Below, in pieces: positions 16,464 through 24,824 of a stretch of 64,000 nucleotides of DNA. The notes below the pieces were generated by a model, which was given only the letters and a program-made list of their open reading frames with translations, had not been told where the DNA came from and ran no database searches. Every line of letters begins with the position of its first letter. Position 1 is the stretch's first letter. The translations under genes and the position numbers were made by a program. The DNA is taken from contig JAEXOO010000028.1 in NCBI GenBank assembly GCA_023439305.1, forward strand, positions 1-64,000, given 5' to 3'. This stretch comes from Pseudomonadota bacterium (GTDB taxonomy: Bacteria > Pseudomonadota > Gammaproteobacteria > Burkholderiales > Burkholderiaceae_B).

Positions 16464-17717
16464 TTGACTCTCCAGAAAATCACTCAATTTATAACATTTG
16501 ATCAATTCAATAAGTCCTTAATATCAATTGGTCTTTTTTGCTACTTCCTGCTAAGCCTGAGCCCCGGACTTATTACAACTCACCTTTCTTTTTCTATCAT
16601 AAAAATTTGGCAAGTAGGTCTTTTAGCAATTTTGGCCTTTAGTCTATTGACATCGGCAATATACCTACAAGTTACCCAATTATTATTCCATTCCCTTCTT
16701 TTTCTTTTTTTTATATTTCTCTATCCTTCCTTATTGGGTGGTATTTTTGGTGGTTTTCAACTTTACCTACCAAACCTACCCCTTGATTTCTTTCTGACCC
16801 TTATTGGAATAATACTCATATCCGAAAGACACAGAAACGAAACCAATATTTTATCTCCAAAAATATCAAAAGCCTTGATTATTTTTGGTCTTATAAGCTT
16901 TTTATTGACATTTTTGATAGGTGGATTCCAGCTCTTTCCATACCCAAAATTTATTTATGAGTATGGCTCCTCTTTGATCGGAAGAGAAGAAGACTACAGC
17001 CTTCCTATGACAAACTGGTATATTTTTCTTTCGCTGGTTTCAGCATCTTTATATAGCCAACAAAGATCACTTTCAAACTCTATCTATCTATTCTTTAGCG
17101 CTTTATTTTTCTTTTTTGCCCTCTTGAGCGGCGGCAGAGGAGAATTAATTATAGGCGCCCTATTTCTATTTTTTATATTCTCCATAAAAAACAGACGCCT
17201 TGTAATTACCATATCAATAACATCTGTCATATTTATTTTAGTTTTTGGCAGTGTATTTTATGATTTTATCAGTAAGTTTTCTGTTATAGAGCGATTTTCA
17301 ATTCTTCTAAGCGGTAACCTCAGCCTCAGGGATGTTTTGTTGCGCCAGGCAAGCGACTTGCTTACAGATAACCCCATCTGTCTTTTATCAGGGTGCGGCG
17401 CTAGCTTTTTTCAATACTACAATAACTACGACCTTTCCTTATATCCTCACAACTCAATTGCTGAAGCCATTATAATATATGGCATTCCTTTTGTTTTTTT
17501 AATGGCATTTTTTGTTATTTTAGGAATGGTAAAATACCATAAAAAATCCCAGCATCTTGATTTGTTTTTGATTTTGTTTGTTTATTTTTTCATAGTCAGC
17601 CTAAAAAGCGGCTATCTTATGGGGTCCTGGTTTTTAATTTCTGGTGTCATATTTTTTATTTCATTAAATTTCTCCAATGATCAAAAACCATTGAGCAACA
17701 AAGACCAGACCCTTTAA
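16464..17717 (+). CDS. wzy: Wzy-type O-antigen polymerase (putative)
   Basis: 417-aa membrane protein with about 11-12 predicted helices and almost no recognisable soluble domain apart from one larger periplasmic loop. The segment FALLSGGRGELIIGALFLFF and the later YPHNSIAEAIIIYGI resemble the RGG-type and H-N motifs of Wzy/O-antigen polymerases. It starts with TTG at 16464, preceded by GGGAG; there is no closer ATG. Strongly AT-rich. Next to wzx and separated from the ligase gene, so polymerase is the best reading. Confidence 0.75.
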   Translation: MTLQKITQFITFDQFNKSLISIGLFCYFLLSLSPGLITTHLSFSIIKIWQVGLLAILAFSLLTSAIYLQVTQLLFHSLLFLFFIFLYPSLLGGIFGGFQLYLPNLPLDFFLTLIGIILISERHRNETNILSPKISKALIIFGLISFLLTFLIGGFQLFPYPKFIYEYGSSLIGREEDYSLPMTNWYIFLSLVSASLYSQQRSLSNSIYLFFSALFFFFALLSGGRGELIIGALFLFFIFSIKNRRLVITISITSVIFILVFGSVFYDFISKFSVIERFSILLSGNLSLRDVLLRQASDLLTDNPICLLSGCGASFFQYYNNYDLSLYPHNSIAEAIIIYGIPFVFLMAFFVILGMVKYHKKSQHLDLFLILFVYFFIVSLKSGYLMGSWFLISGVIFFISLNFSNDQKPLSNKDQTL

Positions 17718-18049
17718 GCCCCAAAGTAAGCAACTCATACATTGTCAAACATGAGGAAAGTCAGGATATGCCGTTCAAAGACACTGAGCTATGCTCGCTG
17801 TCAAGGAATGCAGCAAAGGCTGCATGCGCACAGATGCCGTCAAACAAGACTCCTAGCGATCAAGTGACGGCCTGTGCTCAGAACTCTGGCTATGCCGCCA
17901 AGCCTGACTAAGAGTAAGCTACCCGCAACTGATGCCTGCAACAGGCCCCTGAGCCAGGCGGATCCAAGCTCTCGAGAGTTCCTGCCCGACATACCTTAAA
18001 GCCTGCCTCGAAGCCATCAGCCCAGATTTTTTAGATATAGAGGTTTTTT
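17718..18049. other. Intergenic region between wzy and the acetyltransferase gene
   Basis: 332 bases. Base composition here returns to GC-rich between two AT-rich genes. A 47-codon ORF (17768-17911) is present but has no recognisable features and is not called. No insertion-sequence ends or terminal repeats were found. It could be the scar of a deleted gene. Confidence 0.5.
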
Positions 18050-18658
18050 TTGCTTAAATACTATTATTCTAAAATAATAAAAAAATTGCGTGGCGCAGCC
18101 ATCAAAAATAGCCGGATACACCCAACATCCGCAATTGAGTCCGGTAGCCTGGTGGTCAGTTCGACACTAGAAAAACACTCTTTCTGTGGGTACGACTGTG
18201 AAATCTTAAACTGCCATATAGGATCTTTTTGTTCTATCGGCAGCAATGTGACGATTGGTGGGGTAGCGCATCCTATAGAATTTGTATCTACCAGTCCCGT
18301 ATTTTTATCGCATAAAGATAGCGTAAAAGAAAAATTTGCTCAACACGACTATCTTCCCCAAATCGTCACGACGATAGGCAACGATGTCTGGATAGGTAAA
18401 GGTGCTTATCTAAAAGCAGGAATTACCATAGGCCACGGCGCTGTGATCGGCATGGGCGCCGTTGTAACAAAATCAATCCCTCCTTACTCAGTCGTTGCCG
18501 GCAATCCTGCCAAACTGATAAAAATGCGATTTGACGATAACATCATTCAAGCTTTACTCGCTCTCAATTGGTGGGACTGGCCTGAATCCGAACTGCAGAA
18601 ATGCGGACAGTACTTCAATGATCCGCTGCGCCTCTTGCAAGAAAAGGGGGGCATATGA
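18050..18658 (+). CDS. CatB/WbbJ-type sugar O-acetyltransferase
   Basis: 202-aa left-handed beta-helix acetyltransferase of the xenobiotic/CatB-like group. Hexapeptide repeats and the family signature IGNDVWIGKGAYLKAGITIGHGAVIGMGAVVTKSIPPYSVVAGNPAKLIKMRFDD are clear. The N-terminus (LKYYYSKIIKKLRG) is basic. Start is TTG at 18050, seven bases after AGAGG; no upstream ATG exists in frame. In O-antigen loci these enzymes usually add acetyl groups to hydroxyls of the repeat. Its stop overlaps the next gene by 4 bases. Acceptor unknown. Confidence 0.8.
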   Translation: MLKYYYSKIIKKLRGAAIKNSRIHPTSAIESGSLVVSSTLEKHSFCGYDCEILNCHIGSFCSIGSNVTIGGVAHPIEFVSTSPVFLSHKDSVKEKFAQHDYLPQIVTTIGNDVWIGKGAYLKAGITIGHGAVIGMGAVVTKSIPPYSVVAGNPAKLIKMRFDDNIIQALLALNWWDWPESELQKCGQYFNDPLRLLQEKGGI

Positions 18659-19860
18659 AGATAATTCATCTATGCCTATCTTGCTTCTATATTGACGATT
18701 ATGCCTATCAAGAAAATGAGCTGGTAGCACAGAACGTACGCGACGGACACGATGTTGTCGTCATCGCATCGACAGAAAGTTTCGGCAGCGATCGAACGCT
18801 GACCTATGTCGAGCCCCGTGAGTACATGGGGTCGGATGGCGCCCGGGTCATCAGGTTGCCCTATAGGAAATTTCTTCCCCACGCCATCATGAAGAAATTG
18901 AGAATGCACCCCGGCTTATACAAACTGCTACAAAAAGAAAACCCTGATGTTCTATTTTTTCACGGGCTATGCGGCTGGGAGTTACTGACCGTACGGAAAT
19001 TCAAAAAAAACAATCCTAACGTCATGGTATATGCAGATAGCCATGAGGACTGGAATAATAGTGCGCGCAGCTTTATTTCAAAAAATATTCTCCATGGTCT
19101 ATATTACAAAAACATCATACAGCTATCCCTTGAAGCGATAGAAAAAATCTATTGCATTTCCGTGGACACAATTAATTTTGTCCATAGTTTTTACGCAGTA
19201 CCTCAAAGCAAGATTGAATTTCTTCCTTTAGGAGGAAAAATACTTGACGATCAAGAATATATTTCCAGACGAGAAAAAACACGGCATTCACTGAATATCA
19301 AGGAAAATGAAATCCTGCTAGTCCAGACAGGGAAAATAGACAAGGTTAAAAAACTGATAGAGTCCTTAAAAGCATTTTCCAAAATACCGGATCAAAACAA
19401 AAAATTCCTGATAGCGGGAGCACTTCTTGATGACGTCAAAGAAGAAGTTGAAGATCTCATCAAAAAAGACTCACGAGTTTCTTTTTTAGGATGGAAGAAC
19501 ACAGAAGAGCTACGAGATTTTCTCTGTGCTGCTGACGTATACGTACAACCGGGAAGCCAATCAGCCACGATGCAAATGAGTCTTTGCTGCAGATGCATTG
19601 TCGTCATAGACGATGTTGAAAGCCATGTGCCTTTTATCAACAACAATGGCTGGCTTATAAACAAGAATCAGGACCTTGATCACATATTTCATGAGCTGAG
19701 TCAGAAAACCGTAGCCGAAATACAATCCATGGCACTAGAGTCGAACACTATTGCCCGAAAGCTTCTGGACTACAGTGAACAGGCTCAACTGATTTATGCT
19801 CACGAAGCAGAAAAAAGTCGGCCTGCCCTGAAGCCTGGCAATCCACATCAGCAAGCATAG
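18655..19860 (+). CDS. Glycosyltransferase, GT4-like (GT-B fold)
   Basis: 401 aa. C-terminal GT-B domain visible: ILLVQTGKIDKVKKLIESLKAF, KFLIAGALLDDVKEEVEDL, RVSFLGWKNTEELRDFLCAADVYVQPGSQSATMQMSLCCRCIVV. In the usual GT4 E-x7-E region both glutamates are absent (the stretch reads GSQSATMQMS), which marks a divergent subgroup rather than a broken gene. Cytoplasmic, no signal peptide. Likely adds one sugar of the O-unit on undecaprenyl diphosphate. Translationally coupled to the preceding acetyltransferase. Donor unknown; the diamino-uronic acid made by wlbABC is one option. Confidence 0.78.
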   Translation: MKIIHLCLSCFYIDDYAYQENELVAQNVRDGHDVVVIASTESFGSDRTLTYVEPREYMGSDGARVIRLPYRKFLPHAIMKKLRMHPGLYKLLQKENPDVLFFHGLCGWELLTVRKFKKNNPNVMVYADSHEDWNNSARSFISKNILHGLYYKNIIQLSLEAIEKIYCISVDTINFVHSFYAVPQSKIEFLPLGGKILDDQEYISRREKTRHSLNIKENEILLVQTGKIDKVKKLIESLKAFSKIPDQNKKFLIAGALLDDVKEEVEDLIKKDSRVSFLGWKNTEELRDFLCAADVYVQPGSQSATMQMSLCCRCIVVIDDVESHVPFINNNGWLINKNQDLDHIFHELSQKTVAEIQSMALESNTIARKLLDYSEQAQLIYAHEAEKSRPALKPGNPHQQA

Positions 19861-19876
19861 CGGGTACAGACACTGC

Positions 19877-19916
19877 GCATGCTGGGGCAGCATACCGCCC
19901 AGCATGCTGCGCTTTT
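19877..19916 (+). terminator. Probable terminator after the GT4 gene
   Basis: GCATGCTGGG and CCCAGCATGC form a perfect 10-bp stem around an 11-base loop, 16 bases after the stop, followed by TGCGCTTTT. The T run is short, so termination may be partial. Confidence 0.5.
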
Positions 19917-20069
19917 CCCGACCCACCGCTCTTCTTAGCCTCATCCTTTTCCTGACACCGACTCAGCCCCATGCCCACACGATAAGCCAGCCTAACACTC
20001 GCGATGAACCTCTGTGCTCAGGCCATCCCCTCTCCAAGCATGAAAAAGAGTCTGCCTGCCCAGCTGTTT

Positions 20070-20075
20070 TATAAT
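20070..20075 (+). promoter_or_regulatory. Candidate -10 box upstream of wbpG
   Basis: TATAAT 33 bases before the wbpG ATG, following a stem-loop terminator. This suggests that wbpG-hisH-hisF starts a second transcription unit. The -35 region is poor. Confidence 0.3.
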
Positions 20076-20108
20076 TCCGTTTTACTCGAACGCTCCTGAG
20101 AGCCCCAC

Positions 20109-21254
20109 ATGACGCACGCTCCGACATATCGCATCTGCACCCGCACCATCATGGACACCAGCGACCCGAACATCCGCTTCGACGCCAACGGAGAGTCCGA
20201 CTACTGCGCCAACTTCGACACCGTCATCAAACCGAACTGGCACACCGACGAGCGTGGTCATCAGGAACTCATGAAAGTGGCGGATAAGATCAAAGCTGAT
20301 GGCAAGGGGCGCGACTTCGATTGCATCATTGGCCTGAGTGGCGGCCTGGACAGCTCCTATACCGCCTACGTTGCCAAGGAAGTCATGGGACTGCGTCCTT
20401 TGCTTTTTCACGTCGACGCGGGCTGGAACACAGACCAGGCCGTCGGCAACATAGAAAAGCTGGTCGACGGGCTCGGCCTGGACCTGTACACCGAGGTCAT
20501 CAACTGGGAAGAAATGAAAGACCTTCAGGTCGCATTCCTGAAGGCCCAGATCCCCGACCAGGACCTGCCGCAAGACGTCGCCTTTTTTTCCGGGCTGTAT
20601 CAATTTGCCCGCAAGAACAAGCTCAAGTACGTACTGACCGGCGGCAATTTTTCGACAGAGTGCTGCCGCGAGCCCGAGGAATGGGGCGGATATCCCGGTA
20701 TTGACAAGACTTTGGTCATGGATATTCATCGTCGTTTTGGAAAACGTCCGCTGGACACGTTCCCAATCGTCGACATCCTGACTTACAAGCTGTACTACCG
20801 CTATGTTCTGGGCATGCAGATCTTCAAGCCGCTTAATCTGCTCCCCTACATCAAGACTGACGCCGAGACGCTGTTGAACGAACGCTTTGGCTGGCAGCCT
20901 TTTCTACACAAGCACCACGAGTCACGCTTCACGCGCTTCTACGAAGACTTCTGGATGCCCAGGAAGTTCGGCTACGAAAAACGTCGCGCCCATTTTTCCA
21001 GCCTGATTCTGACCGGCCAGATGGCTCGTGACGAAGCGCTTGACCGGATCTCCCGACCCGAGCTTGACGAGCACACCCTCAAACAGGAGTTCCGTTATGT
21101 CGCCCACAAGCTGGACCTCAGCGAGGATGAACTGCAAGCGATTTTCGACGGCCCCAATACCACGTACCACAGCTATAAGAACAAGAAGGCCATCATCGGA
21201 CTGGGGGCAAACATCATGCAAAAGCTGGGCCTGGAAAAAAGACTATTCCGATGA
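20109..21254 (+). CDS. wbpG: N-acetyl sugar amidotransferase (WbpG type)
   Basis: 381-aa enzyme of the LPS-biosynthesis amidotransferase family. A PP-loop ATP pyrophosphatase motif, GLSGGLDSS, lies at 75-83. Conserved Cys10 (YRICTRTIMDTSDPNI) and Cys33 near the N-terminus and TGGNFSTECCREPEEWGG are typical of WbpG/PseA-like proteins. With HisH and HisF homologues it is thought to convert an acetamido group of a UDP-diamino-uronic acid to an acetamidino group, using ammonia from glutamine. The next two genes encode those partners, overlapping by 4 bases. Confidence 0.9.
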   Translation: MTHAPTYRICTRTIMDTSDPNIRFDANGESDYCANFDTVIKPNWHTDERGHQELMKVADKIKADGKGRDFDCIIGLSGGLDSSYTAYVAKEVMGLRPLLFHVDAGWNTDQAVGNIEKLVDGLGLDLYTEVINWEEMKDLQVAFLKAQIPDQDLPQDVAFFSGLYQFARKNKLKYVLTGGNFSTECCREPEEWGGYPGIDKTLVMDIHRRFGKRPLDTFPIVDILTYKLYYRYVLGMQIFKPLNLLPYIKTDAETLLNERFGWQPFLHKHHESRFTRFYEDFWMPRKFGYEKRRAHFSSLILTGQMARDEALDRISRPELDEHTLKQEFRYVAHKLDLSEDELQAIFDGPNTTYHSYKNKKAIIGLGANIMQKLGLEKRLFR

Positions 21255-21865
21255 TCACAATCGTAGACTACGGCCTGGGAAATATCCGGGCCTTCATCAA
21301 TACCTACAAGCAATTGGGCATCCCGGTCAACGTTGCTCGCAATGCGCAGGAACTCAAACCAGCCAGCAAGATCATCCTGCCTGGCGTGGGAGCCTTCGAT
21401 CTGGCCATGACCTTGTTCCAGAACTCGGGCATGCGCGAGATCGCTGATGAGCTCGTCCTGGAAAAAAAAGTACCTGCCTTGGGCATCTGCGTGGGCATGC
21501 AGATCATGGCCGGAGACAGCGACGAAGGGGAGTTGCCCGGCCTGAACTGGATTCCGGGCCACGTCCGCAAATTTGACCAAACCCGGCTTGGACCTTCTCT
21601 GCCCCTGCCGCACATGGGCTGGAATGAAGTATCAGCCCTGAACAATGCCGACTTGTTCAATGGGCTGGGCGAAACCCCGTTGTTCTATTTCCTGCATTCC
21701 TTTTATTACGAATGTAAGGACAACAGCCACGTTCTGGCCCAAAGCCAATACGGGCAGACATTCAGCTGCGCGGTCCGTCGGGACAATATTCATGGGGTTC
21801 AGTTTCATCCCGAAAAAAGCCATAGCGCAGGCACCCGCCTGCTGAAGAATTTTGCGGAACTTTAA
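21251..21865 (+). CDS. hisH: HisH-like glutamine amidotransferase, sugar-amidation copy
   Basis: 204-aa class I glutaminase subunit. Catalytic Cys80 in PALGICVGMQIMAG and the His-Glu pair in GVQFHPEKSHSAG near the C-terminus are intact. It releases ammonia that passes to the HisF-like partner. In histidine operons hisH is flanked by hisB/hisA; here it sits between wbpG and hisF, the arrangement of O-antigen loci such as P. aeruginosa O5. It is therefore read as a dedicated paralogue for sugar amidation rather than the histidine-pathway gene. Confidence 0.9.
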   Translation: MITIVDYGLGNIRAFINTYKQLGIPVNVARNAQELKPASKIILPGVGAFDLAMTLFQNSGMREIADELVLEKKVPALGICVGMQIMAGDSDEGELPGLNWIPGHVRKFDQTRLGPSLPLPHMGWNEVSALNNADLFNGLGETPLFYFLHSFYYECKDNSHVLAQSQYGQTFSCAVRRDNIHGVQFHPEKSHSAGTRLLKNFAEL

Positions 21866-21868
21866 ATC

Positions 21869-22651
21869 ATGCTACGCCCGCGCATCATCCCCTGCCTGCT
21901 GATCCAGAACAACGGTTTGGTCAAAACAGTCAAGTTTGAAAAACCCAAGTATGTAGGCGACCCCATCAATGCCGTGCGCATCTTCAACGAAAAAGAAGCA
22001 GACGAGCTGATGGTGCTGGATATCGATGCCAGCGTCATGGGGCGTGCACCCGATTTCAAGCTGATAGAGCGCCTGGCCGCCGAGTGCCGCATGCCTTTGT
22101 GCTACGGAGGCGGCGTCAAGAGCCGGGAACAGGCCCGCGAACTGATCAGCCTTGGGGTGGAGAAAGTCGCACTCAGCTCCGCTCTTGTCCAGAACACGAC
22201 ACTGGCCGCCGATATCGCCGATGAGGTCGGGCGCCAAAGCGTAGTGGCCGTACTGGATGTCAAGAAGAAGCGTTTCAGCAAGAAATACGAAGTCTGGACC
22301 CAAAGAGGCAAGCAAAACAGCCACCTGTGCCCTATCGAACTATCCCTAAGCCTGCAGGATCAAGGCATTGGCGAGTTAGTCATCAACAGCATAGACCACG
22401 ACGGCATGATGAACGGCTATGATCTCGACTTGATAGAACAGATACACAGCAACCTTAGGGTACCCATGTCCGTACTGGGAGGCGCAGGTTCGCAGGAAGA
22501 CATCGGCGCTCTGATCCAACGCTTTGGAATTATTGGCGCGGGAGCAGGCAGCATGTTCGTCTTCAAGGGCCCCTATAAAGCCGTACTGATCAACTACCCC
22601 AGCCCCGAGGCTAAGAACACGCTCATCAACTCTGCCTTGCGAACTCGCTGA
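21869..22651 (+). CDS. hisF: HisF-like cyclase subunit, sugar-amidation copy
   Basis: 260-aa (beta/alpha)8 barrel. Starts MLRPRIIPCLLIQNNGLVKTVKFE, where canonical HisF has an acidic catalytic Asp in the CLDVxxG motif; here the corresponding position reads LLIQNNG, so the cyclase chemistry is probably lost. Other HisF strands are kept (LDIDASVMG, CYGGGVKSREQA, NSIDHDGMMNGYD, LGGAGSQEDIGAL). It is best seen as the ammonia channel between HisH and WbpG. It follows hisH by 3 bases. An Asp-to-Ile-type change is a recognised feature of such paralogues (often called WbuZ). Confidence 0.88.
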   Translation: MLRPRIIPCLLIQNNGLVKTVKFEKPKYVGDPINAVRIFNEKEADELMVLDIDASVMGRAPDFKLIERLAAECRMPLCYGGGVKSREQARELISLGVEKVALSSALVQNTTLAADIADEVGRQSVVAVLDVKKKRFSKKYEVWTQRGKQNSHLCPIELSLSLQDQGIGELVINSIDHDGMMNGYDLDLIEQIHSNLRVPMSVLGGAGSQEDIGALIQRFGIIGAGAGSMFVFKGPYKAVLINYPSPEAKNTLINSALRTR

Positions 22652-22671
22652 CTCTTTCCACGACCGATTTT

Positions 22672-23709
22672 ATGCTCAAACCAAACGCAAAATTACTGAT
22701 CACCGGAGGCACAGGCTCCTTCGGCAATGCCGTCCTGAAACGCTTTCTTGACACTGATATTGCGGAAATCCGCATTTTCAGCCGTGACGAGAAAAAGCAG
22801 GACGACATGCGCAAGCACTACGCCAGCCCCAAACTCAAGTTTTACATCGGCGACGTGCGCGATTACTCGAGCATTCTCAATGCCACTCGCGGCGTTGACT
22901 ACATTTTCCACGCGGCCGCACTCAAACAGGTGCCTTCCTGTGAGTTTCACCCCATGGAGGCGGTGCGCACCAACATCCTGGGCACTGAGAACGTACTCGA
23001 AGCGGCCGTTCAGAATCAAGTCGAGAAAGTCGTTTGCCTCAGCACTGACAAGGCCGTATACCCTATCAACGCAATGGGTATCTCCAAAGCGATGATGGAA
23101 AAAGTATTTGTCGCCAAATCGCGCAATCTGGACGCTACCCGAACCGTCATCTGCGGCACGCGCTACGGCAACGTCATGGCCTCCCGCGGCTCGGTCATCC
23201 CGCTGTTCATCGGCCAAATTCGCGAAGGCAAACCCATCACGATCACTGATCCCAACATGACCCGCTTCATGATGACGCTCAGCGATGCAGTGGACTTAGT
23301 TCTGTATGCCTTTGAACACGGCAATAACGGCGATCTGTTTGTTCAAAAAGCGCCGGCGGCAACCGTTCTGACGCTGGCCCAGACCTTGACCCGCATGCTC
23401 AAGCAGCCAGAGCACCCGATTCAAGTCATCGGTACCCGGCATGGCGAAAAACTGTATGAAGCCTTGTTGAGCCGTGAAGAAATGGCCAATGCACAGGATA
23501 TGGGCGATTACTACCGCATCCCGCCTGATCTGCGCGACCTTAACTACTCCAAGTATGTCGAACAAGGCGAAGAAAAGATCTCCCAGAGCGAAGATTACAA
23601 CTCCCACAATACCGAGCGTCTGGACAGCGCCGGCATGGAAAAACTGCTGTTGAAGCTGGACTTCATGCGCGCCATCCAACGCGGTGAACCTGCACAGCCC
23701 GAGGAATAA
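22672..23709 (+). CDS. fnlA: UDP-GlcNAc 4,6-dehydratase/5-epimerase for UDP-L-FucNAc synthesis
   Basis: 345-aa short-chain dehydrogenase of the CapE/WbjB/FnlA type. NAD-binding TGGTGSFG at 11-18, HAAALKQVPSCEFHP, and the altered catalytic set STDKAVYPINAMGISK (Thr/Asp/Lys at 125-127 and Met-x3-Lys at 135-139) characteristic of inverting dehydratases. It starts the UDP-L-FucNAc branch from UDP-GlcNAc. The next two genes encode the reductase and the 2-epimerase of the same pathway, and wbuB encodes a matching transferase, so assignment is strong. Confidence 0.92.
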   Translation: MLKPNAKLLITGGTGSFGNAVLKRFLDTDIAEIRIFSRDEKKQDDMRKHYASPKLKFYIGDVRDYSSILNATRGVDYIFHAAALKQVPSCEFHPMEAVRTNILGTENVLEAAVQNQVEKVVCLSTDKAVYPINAMGISKAMMEKVFVAKSRNLDATRTVICGTRYGNVMASRGSVIPLFIGQIREGKPITITDPNMTRFMMTLSDAVDLVLYAFEHGNNGDLFVQKAPAATVLTLAQTLTRMLKQPEHPIQVIGTRHGEKLYEALLSREEMANAQDMGDYYRIPPDLRDLNYSKYVEQGEEKISQSEDYNSHNTERLDSAGMEKLLLKLDFMRAIQRGEPAQPEE

Positions 23710-23713
23710 GACA

Positions 23714-24823
23714 ATGCGAGTACTCGTGACCGGAGCCCAGGGCTTCGTCGGCAAAAACCTGTGCCTGGCTCTTTCAGAGCGCAACGCAATCGAGGTGCTG
23801 CACTTCACGCGCGACACGCCTGTCGATGCACTGCCTGACCTGCTCAACGAGGTGGATCTGGTCTTTCATCTGGCGGGCATCAACCGCCCTCAGGACCCCG
23901 CCGAATTCCAGACCGGCAATGCCCAACTGACACAATCGCTTTGCAATGCCATCCGCTCGAGCGGAAGATCAATTCGGGTGGTCTACACCTCGTCCAGCCA
24001 GGCCGAGCTCAACAATCCGTATGGACAGAGCAAGAAAGCCGCCGAACAGGCGTTGCTCGATCTCGAGCGCGACCACCCCGGCACCGTATTCATCGCCCGA
24101 CTGCCCAATGTATTCGGCAAATGGGCGCGCCCCAACTACAACTCCGCCGTAGCCACCTTCTGCCACAACATCGCCCGCGACTTGCCCATCAATATCCATG
24201 ACCGGCAAGCAGAGGTCACCCTGGTCTATATCGATACCGTCGTGCGCCACTTCCTGGCCGTGCTCGACAATCAGGCCACGACGCAGCAAGGTTACCTGGA
24301 CGTCCAACCCCAATCCCGCATTACCGTAGGAGAGCTGGCCGACCTGCTGACCGCCTTCAAGAACAGCCGGGAAACACTGGTGACCGAACGCGTAGGAGCC
24401 GGCCTCACACGAGAGCTTTACTCCACCTACGTCAGCTATCTGCCCACGGACAAATTCTCCTACGAGGTTCCCAAGTACGGCGATCCCCGCGGCGTCTTTG
24501 TCGAGATGCTCAAGACCCCCGACAGCGGACAATTTTCGTATTTCACCGCCCATCCAGGCATTACGCGCGGTGGTCATTATCACCATACAAAAACCGAGAA
24601 ATTTCTGGTGATCAAGGGTCGCGCGTTGTTTCGCTTCCGCCAAGTGGATACAGGCGACTATTACGAGTTGACGACCAGCGGCGACACCCCGGAAATCGTC
24701 GAGACGGTACCGGGCTGGACCCATGACATCACCAATATTGGCGATGATGAAATGGTCGTCATGCTCTGGGCGAACGAGATATTCGACCGCCAGCACCCCG
24801 ATACTATTACCTGCCCCCTGTGA
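23714..24823 (+). CDS. fnlB: Bifunctional SDR-cupin reductase of UDP-L-FucNAc synthesis (CapF/WbjC type)
   Basis: 369 aa from the ATG at 23714, 4 bases after fnlA. N-terminal Rossmann domain (VTGAQGFVGKNLCLAL, LVFHLAGINRPQD, TSSSQAELNNPYGQSKKAAE with the Tyr-x3-Lys pair). C-terminal cupin (about 270-369) with the metal-site pattern THPGITRGGHYHHTKTEKFLVIKGRALFRF in this region, as in CapF: the cupin epimerises at C3 and the SDR domain reduces C4. The two-domain order and length match CapF/WbjC/FnlB. Stop and next start are nearly adjacent, so it is coupled with fnlC. Confidence 0.92.
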   Translation: MRVLVTGAQGFVGKNLCLALSERNAIEVLHFTRDTPVDALPDLLNEVDLVFHLAGINRPQDPAEFQTGNAQLTQSLCNAIRSSGRSIRVVYTSSSQAELNNPYGQSKKAAEQALLDLERDHPGTVFIARLPNVFGKWARPNYNSAVATFCHNIARDLPINIHDRQAEVTLVYIDTVVRHFLAVLDNQATTQQGYLDVQPQSRITVGELADLLTAFKNSRETLVTERVGAGLTRELYSTYVSYLPTDKFSYEVPKYGDPRGVFVEMLKTPDSGQFSYFTAHPGITRGGHYHHTKTEKFLVIKGRALFRFRQVDTGDYYELTTSGDTPEIVETVPGWTHDITNIGDDEMVVMLWANEIFDRQHPDTITCPL

Positions 24824-24824
24824 T

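Noticed and set aside
17768..17911. 47-codon ORF in the wzy-acetyltransferase gap
   Set aside because: Cysteine-rich but without any recognisable motif; ribosome site spacing is poor; likely chance.
21251..22651. hisH-hisF as part of the histidine operon
   Set aside because: No other his genes nearby, placement after wbpG, and the altered HisF catalytic motif point to sugar amidation.
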